Assembly (NCBI GenBank): GCA_002388665.1 | Contig: DGMY01000092.1 | Span: forward strand, 1 to 64,000 | Source of the DNA: Opitutia bacterium UBA4506 | Lineage (GTDB): Bacteria; Verrucomicrobiota; Verrucomicrobiia; Opitutales; Puniceicoccaceae | Reading direction: 5' to 3' | Length of the DNA stretch: 64,000 nt | Shown: piece after piece, positions 34,394 through 42,225 of the stretch | Numbering within the stretch: the stretch's first letter is position 1 | How the letters are laid out: each line of letters starts with the position of its first letter | Notes under the pieces: model-generated | Database searches by the model: none | What the model was told of the DNA's origin: nothing | Seen by the model: only the letters and a program-made list of their open reading frames with translations | Program-made: the position numbers and the translations under genes

Positions 34394-35763
34394 GCACGTT
34401 CCTTCCGCTGAGTGCTCGGGCGTCCGGGGCCGCCACTACGTTGTCCACGTGCACCGGGCTTACCACCCCGTCCACGTCCGGCAAATCCACCGCCACCCTG
34501 GCGATCATTGCCACCGCGCCCGAAGGAGCGGTTGCGATTTCCACCGCGGTAACCACCGCCGCCGCCCTTGCGGCCTTTTCCTCCGCCGGACTTGCGCATG
34601 GGCATGCCTTCGTAGTGGAATGGCTGTTCGAGCTCTAAATCAATCTCGCGCCCGAGGTGCCGTTCAATTTGGAATAGCTCACTGGTGGTGGCCTCATCGC
34701 AGAAGCTGATCGCTCGACCGGATGCTTCGGCACGGGCGGTTCGTCCAATCCGGTGTACGTAAGTATCCGCTTCGTTCGGAAGGTCGAAATTCACGACCAA
34801 CCCAATGTCTTTCACGTCAATGCCTCGAGCCGCTACGTCTGTAGCCACAAGAACCGAAACCCGTCCTTCGCGGAAGCGATCCAATGCTTTTTGACGAGCC
34901 GCTTGGGTCTTGTTCCCGTGAATCGCTTCACTGACAATTCCAAAGCCTTTCAGTTTCTTCGAAAGTTTATCCGCACCGTGCTTTGTACGGCTGAAGACCA
35001 GCGTACGAAGATCGGAGGGCGCCCCTTGGCTGTCGGTCAGATAATACTGCAACAGAGGGAGTTTATCTTCGGTCCGAACGTGGCAAACCTTTTGTTCAAT
35101 CCGCTCAACCACTGGCTTACCCGGATCAATGCGGACTTCCACTGGATTATCGATGAAACGATCCGCAACTGAACGAACTTGACCAGAAAGAGTCGCGGTA
35201 AAGAGAGCTGTCTGCCGTTTGGCAGGCATCATCGCCGCAATCTTCTTCACGTCGTGAACAAATCCCATGTCGAGCATGCGGTCCACTTCGTCCAAGACGA
35301 GGAACTCTACGCGTTCCAGTGAAATGTGCCCTTGGTTAATCAGATCGAGCAGACGGCCCGGTGTCGCCACTAGGACGTCAACTCCGCGCCGCATCGCACT
35401 CACTTGAGGGCGTTGGCTGACTCCCCCATAAACCAAGCAGTGGCGGATCCGGAGAAACTTTCCATATTTGGAAAAGTTGTCTCCCACCTGTACCGCCAGT
35501 TCCCGGGTGGGAGTGAGCACCAATGCCCGCGCACAGTTTGCGACCGGACGTTCCGGACGTTCCGCCATGTGGTGAAGGATCGGCAACGCAAAAGCTGCTG
35601 TCTTTCCAGTACCTGTCTGGGCACATCCAATGATGTCTCTTCCTTCAAGCTGAGCCGGAATTGACTGTGCTTGAATAGGAGAAGGTGTTTCGTAGCTGAG
35701 TTCGCGCAAGGCGCGTTGAATCGGCTCCGCCAATGGCAGATCCGTAAATGTAGTCGTGGTCAT
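34390..35763 (-). CDS. rhlE: DEAD-box RNA helicase, RhlE-like, with RGG tail
   Basis: ATP-dependent RNA helicase of 457 residues. Q motif 'PSPIQAQSIP', Walker A 'AQTGTGKT', 'PTRELA', motif II as 'LDEVDRMLDMGF' (DEVD in place of DEAD), motif III as 'TAT' rather than SAT, and motif VI 'HRIGRTAR' (usually RTGR). The C-terminal ~75 residues are Gly/Arg-rich ('GRKGGGGGYRGGNRNRSFG'), an RNA-binding tail. The ATG at 35763 matches the family start. Helicases of this type unwind structured RNA and assemble ribosomes, often under cold stress. First gene of a two-gene operon with the desaturase. Confidence 0.92.
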   Translation of the reverse strand: MTTTTFTDLPLAEPIQRALRELSYETPSPIQAQSIPAQLEGRDIIGCAQTGTGKTAAFALPILHHMAERPERPVANCARALVLTPTRELAVQVGDNFSKYGKFLRIRHCLVYGGVSQRPQVSAMRRGVDVLVATPGRLLDLINQGHISLERVEFLVLDEVDRMLDMGFVHDVKKIAAMMPAKRQTALFTATLSGQVRSVADRFIDNPVEVRIDPGKPVVERIEQKVCHVRTEDKLPLLQYYLTDSQGAPSDLRTLVFSRTKHGADKLSKKLKGFGIVSEAIHGNKTQAARQKALDRFREGRVSVLVATDVAARGIDVKDIGLVVNFDLPNEADTYVHRIGRTARAEASGRAISFCDEATTSELFQIERHLGREIDLELEQPFHYEGMPMRKSGGGKGRKGGGGGYRGGNRNRSFGRGGNDRQGGGGFAGRGRGGKPGARGQRSGGPGRPSTQRKERA

Positions 35764-35949
35764 GTCTGAATGGGGCCGATTGGGCCACCGTAGTTTCGAT
35801 GAGATTTGGTTAGAAACCCTCAGCAATCTCTCATCGATTAAGACCGGTCAGGGAACCCGAATAGAACCATTCAGGCGGGACATGTATCCCTAAGAAATTC
35901 GCAACATGACAGCGCTCGACTGTAATGCAAGGTCAATCGACAGAAATTG

Positions 35950-36642
35950 CTACGTGAGGGATTCGGACGGATTTTGCTTCTCTTTGCGCGCCAGATAGCT
36001 ACGTCCAATTCCACTCACCCAGACAGACCAGAGAAAAACCAAGGGGGCGAGGGTCTCAATCCCCTCTTCCAATGCTTGAAAATGGATGACCCACCCTTCT
36101 CCAACCGTAATTCCAAAAAGGTTGTTCAATTCGGCCGGCAATCGATCCAGCGACTTGCCCAAAACCAGACATACACCGGTAATAAAGAGCCAGACTCCAG
36201 ACCGGGCACTCCATCCGTTCTCAAAGAACAGGAAGCGAATCGCCGCATAAAATGCGTAAATAAGCCCAGCAGCCAGAATGAGCACAATGATTCCCGCGAT
36301 CAACCGTTCCGCCAACGGATAGGATGCGTTCTCGTAGTAGTTGATCTTCAGAACACCTTCACTGGTGAATTTCTTTTGCCAGTCCGCCTCGCGGGCCGCT
36401 AGGGCCAAGCTCAGTATCGCGAAGGAAACCGCCCGATAACCAACCGGTCGAACCCGAATGAAGATCATCACGGCTCCGGCGAGCCAGCCGTAAAAAGAGA
36501 TGGTTTCAACGATCCCTCCTTCTGCGTAGGTACGCTGGAAGGCAGCATCGGATAGGAAGAGAGGCGATACTGCGAGAAACACGACCACTGCGGCCACAAA
36601 GGCCAACAAAAGCCGGTCCCCCGGAAAAATTCGAAAAGACAT
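35950..36642 (-). CDS. Polytopic membrane protein, function unknown
   Basis: A 230-residue protein with about six hydrophobic segments (for example 'LLLAFVAAVVVFLAVSPLFL', 'LIAGIIVLILAAGLIYAFYA', 'VWLFITGVCLVLG'). Between segments 3 and 4 lies a charged loop 'AAREADWQKKFTSEG', and near the C-terminus 'FQALEEGIETLAPLVFLW'; acidic residues within membranes suggest an enzyme or a ceramidase-like fold, but I cannot identify it. No clear partner gene. Confidence 0.7.
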   Translation of the reverse strand: MSFRIFPGDRLLLAFVAAVVVFLAVSPLFLSDAAFQRTYAEGGIVETISFYGWLAGAVMIFIRVRPVGYRAVSFAILSLALAAREADWQKKFTSEGVLKINYYENASYPLAERLIAGIIVLILAAGLIYAFYAAIRFLFFENGWSARSGVWLFITGVCLVLGKSLDRLPAELNNLFGITVGEGWVIHFQALEEGIETLAPLVFLWSVWVSGIGRSYLARKEKQNPSESLT

Positions 36643-36793
36643 TTCGCAAAACTAACGATATTCTTCTGTAAGTAAATGAATTTCAAGCGCCAGAGAGGTT
36701 CCTCAAAGCGCCTCGATCACGGAAGCGCTCGCCTTCAAGTTGAGGGTGTTGAGCTTGCCTGCGGGATCGAGGCCCCAACACCTGCAAGATCCT

Positions 36794-38305
36794 CTACGAT
36801 TCCTCTGAACCGGGAAGCGTGACCACAAATCGAATACGATCCTCCTCCCCTGATTCTAGCACCAGATCTCCTCCCTGAGCTCTTGTGAATTCCCGGGAAA
36901 TACTGAGGCCCAACCCCAGTCCAGCACTCCCGGACCCACTGGTGCGCGAACTATCCCCCCGGGAAAACCGGTCGAATATCGTGTTTCGAAAATTCTCTGG
37001 AATCGCCGGCCCCGTATTCGACACCGCGATCTTTGCCGCTCCGTCAGAACGAAATATCTCGACGTCAACCTGACCTCCCTCCCGATTGTAACTACCGGCA
37101 TTGCTCAATAGATTTAGAAGGACCTGCCGGACAAGAGCCGGATCGCAGGTCAATTTCAATGGCACCGAGGCACCAGCCACAAACTCAATCCCGGGAAAGG
37201 CCTCCCTCATTTCCTCCACTACTTCGACTACCATTTTAGTCAGGTCCGTGGGCTTCTGGTCGAGGTGCAGTCCTCCTCCATCGATCCGGGCGAGTAAGTG
37301 GAGCTTGCGCACAATTTCCCGCAGCCGGCTCAGTTCATCAGCAATCTCAACCAACCGCAGCTGCTCCGGCGACCCGTCCACTGCTTCCGTTACCGCATCG
37401 TCAATTTTGCCAGTGAGAATGGTTAGGGGCGTATTCAACTCATGCGCAGCGTCTTGGCCAAATCTCCTGGCCTGTCCGAAGCTCCTCTCGAGCCTCTCCA
37501 TCATTCCGTTAAATACATCGACCAGTTCTCGAAACTCACGCTCCATCCCAGCCCCTGAGATTCGATGCGATAGGTCCTCCGCTGTCGTCGATGCAGCCAC
37601 TTTGGTCAACTTGCGAATCGGTGCGATTGCCCGCGATGATAATACCCATGCCCCGAAAGCCACTAAACCGAGAGACAAGGGGGCCGCTATTGCGGATACG
37701 AGAAACAACTGCTTCATCTGAGGCCGGTGGATCGTACCCGGAACGCCGACCAACACATCTCCATCAATTCCCGATACGCCGGCTATGATCCATCCATGAG
37801 GTAGATCTCCAGACGAGAGAATCTGCAATCCGTCGCGAACCCTTGGTAGTGGCGGTGAATCTCTCCCCTCCTTGCGCCGCCGTTCCCGAGGTTTGTCATC
37901 TGGACGTTTACCCAAGACCCACGCCCGCATATTCGTCTGGGGCAAACTCGCTCCGATAGCTCTCAGCTCCGCAATGTCTTCAATTGGCCACCCCGGCCCC
38001 CACTGCCAGTCCCCTCGCCTCGTCGCGACCGCATACACCGCACCGAACTCCTCCATCCTCCCCAAGAGTCGGCCCGCCATGCGATTTTCCAATGGGGTCA
38101 TGCCGTCTCCGGTCAGCCGAAGAATCGCCGGAGCCGTCTGCACCAAAAGCTCTTCCAGCTGAATTTCCAGGTTTCGCCGAAGTTCCCGTTGGTAGAATCC
38201 TAGCGATAAAAGCCCAAATCCCAGAATCCCGATGGCCGCAATCAGAGTCGAATGAATGATCATTCGACCACGAAAGCTCGCGGCTGACTGCTTTGGTCGC
38301 GTCAT
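36794..38305 (-). CDS. Sensor histidine kinase (HAMP-HisKA-HATPase)
   Basis: Two-helix membrane sensor of 503 residues. First helix about residues 15-38, periplasmic domain to about 205, second helix 'FLVSAIAAPLSLGLVAFGAW', HAMP linker, phospho-acceptor in 'DAAHELNTPLTILTGKID', N box 'LLNLLSNAG', and G boxes 'VSNTGPAIPE' and 'GLGLGLSISREFTRAQGG'. The His-box form (AAHELxTPL) is that of CusS/QseC-like kinases. The ATG at 38305 overlaps the response-regulator stop by 4 bases. The periplasmic domain includes a Lys/Arg/Asp-rich loop. The ligand is unknown; the divergent EF-hand gene suggests a cation. Confidence 0.9.
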   Translation of the reverse strand: MTRPKQSAASFRGRMIIHSTLIAAIGILGFGLLSLGFYQRELRRNLEIQLEELLVQTAPAILRLTGDGMTPLENRMAGRLLGRMEEFGAVYAVATRRGDWQWGPGWPIEDIAELRAIGASLPQTNMRAWVLGKRPDDKPRERRRKEGRDSPPLPRVRDGLQILSSGDLPHGWIIAGVSGIDGDVLVGVPGTIHRPQMKQLFLVSAIAAPLSLGLVAFGAWVLSSRAIAPIRKLTKVAASTTAEDLSHRISGAGMEREFRELVDVFNGMMERLERSFGQARRFGQDAAHELNTPLTILTGKIDDAVTEAVDGSPEQLRLVEIADELSRLREIVRKLHLLARIDGGGLHLDQKPTDLTKMVVEVVEEMREAFPGIEFVAGASVPLKLTCDPALVRQVLLNLLSNAGSYNREGGQVDVEIFRSDGAAKIAVSNTGPAIPENFRNTIFDRFSRGDSSRTSGSGSAGLGLGLSISREFTRAQGGDLVLESGEEDRIRFVVTLPGSEES

Positions 38306-38967
38306 CCCTTGAATCGGTACCCGACTCCGCGAACGGTATCGATCCAATCGCGATTCTCTTCGCCGAGGTGCTGCCGCAACCGTTTTACATACACGTCCAC
38401 TAGGTTCGTTTGCGGATCGAAATCATAATCCCAGACTCGGTCGAGTATCTGTGTGCGGGTAAATACTCTCCCTGGAGAACGAACCAGCATCTCCAACAAT
38501 GAAAACTCCCGCGCTGTCAATTCGAGCGCATTTCCCCCAACCGAAACTTCGCGGGTGGCCACATTCATCCGTACGGGGCCCGCCTCCACAAGATTGAGCT
38601 GGTCTCCTTTGGAGCGTCGACACACCGCTCTCAGCCGCGCCACCAGTTCGTCTACGTGAAAAGGCTTTGGAAGATAGTCATCCGCACCGAGGTTGAGGCC
38701 TTCCACCCGCTCGTCCCACTCGCCCCGGGCAGATAGTACCAGCACCGGAAGATTGATCCCCTCCCGCCTGATACTGCGCAGTAGACTTAAACCATCTCGC
38801 CCTGGGAGCATGATATCCAATACGGCCCCGTCATAGCTGCGCGTTTTGAGAAGATCATAGGCGTCGTTCCCATCGCCCACTGGGTCGACGACAAATCCAC
38901 TTTCTCGCAGCGCTTTCGCTACCCACTCGCGAATTTTTCGCTCATCCTCCACCAGCAGAATTTTCAC
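38302..38967 (-). CDS. OmpR-family response regulator
   Basis: Receiver domain (1-~115) with the phospho-accepting Asp in 'GAVLDIMLPGRDG' and Lys in 'LPKPFHVDEL', followed by an OmpR/PhoB-type winged helix ('ELTAREFSLLEMLVRSPGRV', 'NLVDVYVKRLRQHLG'). The GTG at 38967 ('VKILLVEDERKIREW') is the family start; a TTG 14 codons earlier adds an unlikely leader. It forms an operon with the kinase that follows (4-base overlap) and is divergent from the EF-hand protein gene 174 bases away. Confidence 0.92.
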   Translation of the reverse strand: MKILLVEDERKIREWVAKALRESGFVVDPVGDGNDAYDLLKTRSYDGAVLDIMLPGRDGLSLLRSIRREGINLPVLVLSARGEWDERVEGLNLGADDYLPKPFHVDELVARLRAVCRRSKGDQLNLVEAGPVRMNVATREVSVGGNALELTAREFSLLEMLVRSPGRVFTRTQILDRVWDYDFDPQTNLVDVYVKRLRQHLGEENRDWIDTVRGVGYRFKG

Positions 38968-39141
38968 AATCAAAACTTTACCACGCCTCAGCTCACGGCC
39001 GCAATCCAAGTAGTCTTTTGCTAGATGAATTTTTATTCATCAAACCTTTCCCACTTTTGTCATGCTTCAGTGGTTAACTGGTGTCGAATTCAGCGGACGT
39101 TCCGCTGGTACATCATCGAAACACAATTAGGAAAACCATCC

Positions 39142-39564
39142 ATGAAATCAAAACTCATTCTCCTCTCTGCCCTCACAATTCTCGGTGCCAGTGCTGTCTC
39201 AGCGGAACCATCCGGTAAAGGCGGCCCCAAGGGCGATCGCCCAGCTCCTTCTCCTGAAAAAATGCTCGAACGCTTCGACGCAAATGAAGATGGCGTCATT
39301 GATCTCGAAGAGATTGAAGTCGTCTTCACTGAGCGTAAGGAAAAGCGGGACGAACACATGAAGGGCCGTCCAGAAGGCAAGAAGCAAGGCGGCAAAAAGC
39401 GGGGTGGACCCAAGGATCCTGCCAAGTTCTCAGAAATCATCATCGAGAAATTCGATGTAGATGGTGACGGGAGCTTGAACCAGGAAGAACTGCAAGAGTT
39501 CTTCTCCGAAGCGAATCAAAAGAAGGGTAAAGGTCCTCGCAAACCAAAGGCTTCTCAGGAATAA
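39142..39564 (+). CDS. Secreted two-EF-hand calcium-binding protein
   Basis: A 140-residue exported protein with a signal peptide ('LILLSALTILGASAVSAE') and two canonical EF-hand loops, 'DANEDGVIDLEE' and 'DVDGDGSLNQEE', separated by a Lys/Gly/Arg-rich linker. The tail is basic ('KKGKGPRKPKASQE'). It should bind Ca2+ in the periplasm. The ATG at 39142 follows an AGGA-like ribosome site. It is divergent from the two-component operon, and the shared 174-base gap makes it a likely target of the regulator (inference). A rho-independent terminator follows. Confidence 0.85.
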   Translation: MKSKLILLSALTILGASAVSAEPSGKGGPKGDRPAPSPEKMLERFDANEDGVIDLEEIEVVFTERKEKRDEHMKGRPEGKKQGGKKRGGPKDPAKFSEIIIEKFDVDGDGSLNQEELQEFFSEANQKKGKGPRKPKASQE

Positions 39565-39597
39565 GGCTCCCACAAGAGCTTCTTCATCATCAATCAA

Positions 39598-39626
39598 GAC
39601 CCGGTCAGCAATGGCCGGGTCTTTTT
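39598..39626 (+). terminator. Rho-independent terminator after the EF-hand gene
   Basis: Perfect 7-bp stem GACCCGG (39598-39604) / CCGGGTC (39615-39621) with a 10-base loop, followed at once by TTTTT (39622-39626). It lies 34 bases after the stop of the EF-hand gene. Confidence 0.9.
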
Positions 39627-39654
39627 GTTGGAGAGATCTCCGTGGTGACCGATC

Positions 39655-40086
39655 TCAATCCAACTGGTCCGGGAACCGTAAGAACAGGATCACCGGAATC
39701 TGTGCGAGAACGAGGAAGATTAATGTCCCCGACCAAGCCGGGACCCCCATATCTCCTCCCGCAGCCTCCACGGCCCTCGCTTCGAACATTACCCCGATCA
39801 CCCGTGCAAAGACAAAGGCAACCGAGAGTAGTAAGAGAGCAAAGAACAGGCGCTTCCAAAGCAGCGGGGAGTTGGATCCAATTCGACCAAAGGGCAGCAG
39901 TATGAGCAGACCGAGAACGATCTCGATTCCTCCACGAACACGGAAAAACCAAGGAGGATCGAACGGGGAATCAGCCCAATCGCCGATTGCAGACACAATC
40001 AGCAAGAGTCCAACTGGGACAGCCAACCACCTCAGCCATCGGAGGATCGTTAACTTCGAAGTATTCTCTGGCGTAGGCAAAACCAC
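39655..40086 (-). CDS. Four-helix membrane protein downstream of a cytochrome c gene
   Basis: A 143-residue, very hydrophobic protein with about four helices ('WLAVPVGLLLIVSAIGDW', 'IEIVLGLLILLPFG', 'LFFALLLLSVAFVFARVIGV', 'LIFLVLAQIPVILFL'). It starts with GTG 6 bases after the cytochrome c stop, so it is in the same operon and may belong to the respiratory set. No recognised family and no heme or metal motif. Confidence 0.65.
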   Translation of the reverse strand: MVLPTPENTSKLTILRWLRWLAVPVGLLLIVSAIGDWADSPFDPPWFFRVRGGIEIVLGLLILLPFGRIGSNSPLLWKRLFFALLLLSVAFVFARVIGVMFEARAVEAAGGDMGVPAWSGTLIFLVLAQIPVILFLRFPDQLD

Positions 40087-40092
40087 CGCCGA

Positions 40093-40899
40093 TTAGATGG
40101 TGTTCGGGTCGCTGGGGGCCTCGGTCTCGCCCTCGGCCTGAGCCCCAGCCTCACCTTCTCCGCTTGCCTCTTCCTGTGCTTCGGTTTCCTCGCCTTCTTG
40201 CACAATCTCTGGTTCGGCCGAAACCGTTTCGAGTGCGGGGAGGGCCAAGAGTTCATCAGCCGTCCATGAGGACCCGCGACTTCCGTAGAGTGAACGCGCT
40301 TCGGCAACCTGCTCTTCAGAGATCGGCCCAGACTGGTTTCCCCAAGCCTGGCGGATGTAGGTCAATACTGCACCAATATCTCGATCGCTCAAAAGATCAC
40401 CAAATGCAGGCATCGCGCTGCCGTCATAAACAGCCCCCTTCACTTCAATCGGCCCTACCAGTCCATTGATCAAGATCGCCGAAGGCACCACTCTCGTGTC
40501 GTTTACCCAAGCTGAATCAACCAATGGCGGATAGGTACCCGGTAGGCCGGCCCCGTTCGACTGGTGACATTGAGCACATTTTTGCGCAAATACTCTCTCC
40601 CCCCGTGCAATCGGATCAAACGCCGGTGCAGTAGATTCCTGCTGGGCGGTTGAGGGGTCGTAATTGGGGTCGTATACAAACGCACTGAACCCGGCAGAAT
40701 GCTCGCCGAGATAGATCCCACAGATAAATACCATGATCGCGAATACAAAAAGGAGCGCGATCGGTAGCGGCGGGAAGCCTTCCTGCGGCTCCTCCTTCTC
40801 ACGCATCAATTGGGCGTGGACCCGCTGAACCTCAGGGTCAGAGAGAGGGCTACGCTCGGAACGTGGATGTTGCTGTTGCGGAGGAGGATGGTCTTCCAT
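40093..40899 (-). CDS. Membrane-anchored cytochrome c with acidic tail
   Basis: A 268-residue class I c-type cytochrome. An N-terminal cytoplasmic stretch with a Pro/Gln/His run, one membrane helix ('IALLFVFAIMVFICGIYLG'), a heme site 'CAQCH' near residue 108, the axial Met in 'GSAMPAFGD', then a long Glu/Ala-rich acidic tail (about 215-268). It probably carries electrons to the caa3 oxidase encoded divergently 139 bases away. The ATG at 40899 is chosen over a longer start because the extra 20 residues add a stray hydrophobic piece that overlaps the promoter gap. Confidence 0.88.
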   Translation of the reverse strand: MEDHPPPQQQHPRSERSPLSDPEVQRVHAQLMREKEEPQEGFPPLPIALLFVFAIMVFICGIYLGEHSAGFSAFVYDPNYDPSTAQQESTAPAFDPIARGERVFAQKCAQCHQSNGAGLPGTYPPLVDSAWVNDTRVVPSAILINGLVGPIEVKGAVYDGSAMPAFGDLLSDRDIGAVLTYIRQAWGNQSGPISEEQVAEARSLYGSRGSSWTADELLALPALETVSAEPEIVQEGEETEAQEEASGEGEAGAQAEGETEAPSDPNTI

Positions 40900-41038
40900 A
40901 CCAAAAATTAATGAATTACAGTTGCCTTTTACTAATACAAAGTTGCCAAGATAGGACAATCAAATCAAGGATGCCCACCATAAAATTATTGTACCCTTCG
41001 CTAATTTTCACCAATTCTCCTCCACTTTCATTACAGAA

Positions 41039-42220
41039 ATGCTAGGAATCTCAACAAAGCGCCTCTCGTGGCTCGGGGTGCCCCTCCTTTTAAGTGGGTG
41101 CAACTTTCAAGCACGACAGTCTTTCGTCGATCCCAAAGGGATTGTCGCTCAAGATCAATACGACCTCTTTCTTCTTACAGTTTGGGTCACTGCTGCCATT
41201 TTCGCACTGGTCGGCGGGGCCCTCCTCTGGACAGTTTGGCGCTACCGCGAGAAAAAGACCGACGATCCCAATACCCTGCCATCCCAGTCTCACGGGAATC
41301 CTCTCATCGAGATTGGCCTGATCGGGGTCTCCGTAGCGCTGCTGGTCGTAATCGCGATACCCACCCTTCGCCTCATCTGGTTTACCAATGATATGCCGAA
41401 CGATCCCGAGAGCAATCTAGGCTCCTGGTTCGATGGCGAAACGGCCGAGGGTTCTGATGAGGAACCCCTCATCATCCTCGCAAAGGGCTGGCAATGGTGG
41501 TTCTCCTTCGAGTACCCGCAACTGGGCATCACAACCGGAAACGAGTTCGCGATCCCCGCAGGCAAAACGGTACGAATCGAATTGCGCGGCGAGGATGTGA
41601 TCCACTCCTTCTGGCTGCCGAAGATCGCCGGAAAGGTAGACATGATTCCCGGGCGCAATAACAATATGTGGATCCGCACCGATGAGCCGGGCTACTACTA
41701 CGGTCAGTGCGCCGAGTACTGCGGTGAAGCCCATGCGTACATGCAGTTCCGGACAGAGGTCCTCTCCGAGGAAGAATTTGAAAAATGGGTGGCTGAACGA
41801 CGCGAAACCCCAAAACCTCCCGCGGGCAAGGACTGGAACGAATTCATTTCCCTTTCAGCTTCCGCTCCAGAGGAGCTCCCAGACACGGATATTGTCCAAG
41901 GTGCAAGGCACTTCTTTGGCAAGGGAACTTGCGTCCAATGCCACACCATTGATGGCACTTTTGCCGCCGGAAAATTGGGTCCAAACCTTACCCATGTGGC
42001 CGATAACCGCTCTCTAGCCGCCGGATGGATGGAAAACATCAACCCCGACGGCTCCATCAATCGCGAGCAACAGCTCGAAAACCTGTATGAGTGGGTTCGG
42101 AATTCCGAACACATCAAGCCAGGGAACCTGATGTACTACGATCCCAACGGTCTTCAGAACGTTGAATTATCCGATCAAGAGGTTCATCAGATTGCCGTCT
42201 TCCTCCAATCTCTTCGCTGA
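41039..42220 (+). CDS. ctaC: Cytochrome c oxidase subunit II fused to cytochrome c (caa3 type)
   Basis: A 393-residue lipoprotein with lipobox 'LLLSGC', two membrane helices (about 40-65 and 85-110), and the CuA domain with 'EDVIHSFWLP' and the copper motif 'CAEYCGEAHAYM'. A cytochrome c domain is fused at the C-terminus (about 270-393) with heme motif 'CVQCH' and a Met-containing 'GNLMYYDP' region. It accepts electrons and passes them to subunit I. First gene of the oxidase operon; the next starts 5 bases after it. Confidence 0.96.
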   Translation: MLGISTKRLSWLGVPLLLSGCNFQARQSFVDPKGIVAQDQYDLFLLTVWVTAAIFALVGGALLWTVWRYREKKTDDPNTLPSQSHGNPLIEIGLIGVSVALLVVIAIPTLRLIWFTNDMPNDPESNLGSWFDGETAEGSDEEPLIILAKGWQWWFSFEYPQLGITTGNEFAIPAGKTVRIELRGEDVIHSFWLPKIAGKVDMIPGRNNNMWIRTDEPGYYYGQCAEYCGEAHAYMQFRTEVLSEEEFEKWVAERRETPKPPAGKDWNEFISLSASAPEELPDTDIVQGARHFFGKGTCVQCHTIDGTFAAGKLGPNLTHVADNRSLAAGWMENINPDGSINREQQLENLYEWVRNSEHIKPGNLMYYDPNGLQNVELSDQEVHQIAVFLQSLR

Positions 42221-42225
42221 TCTCC

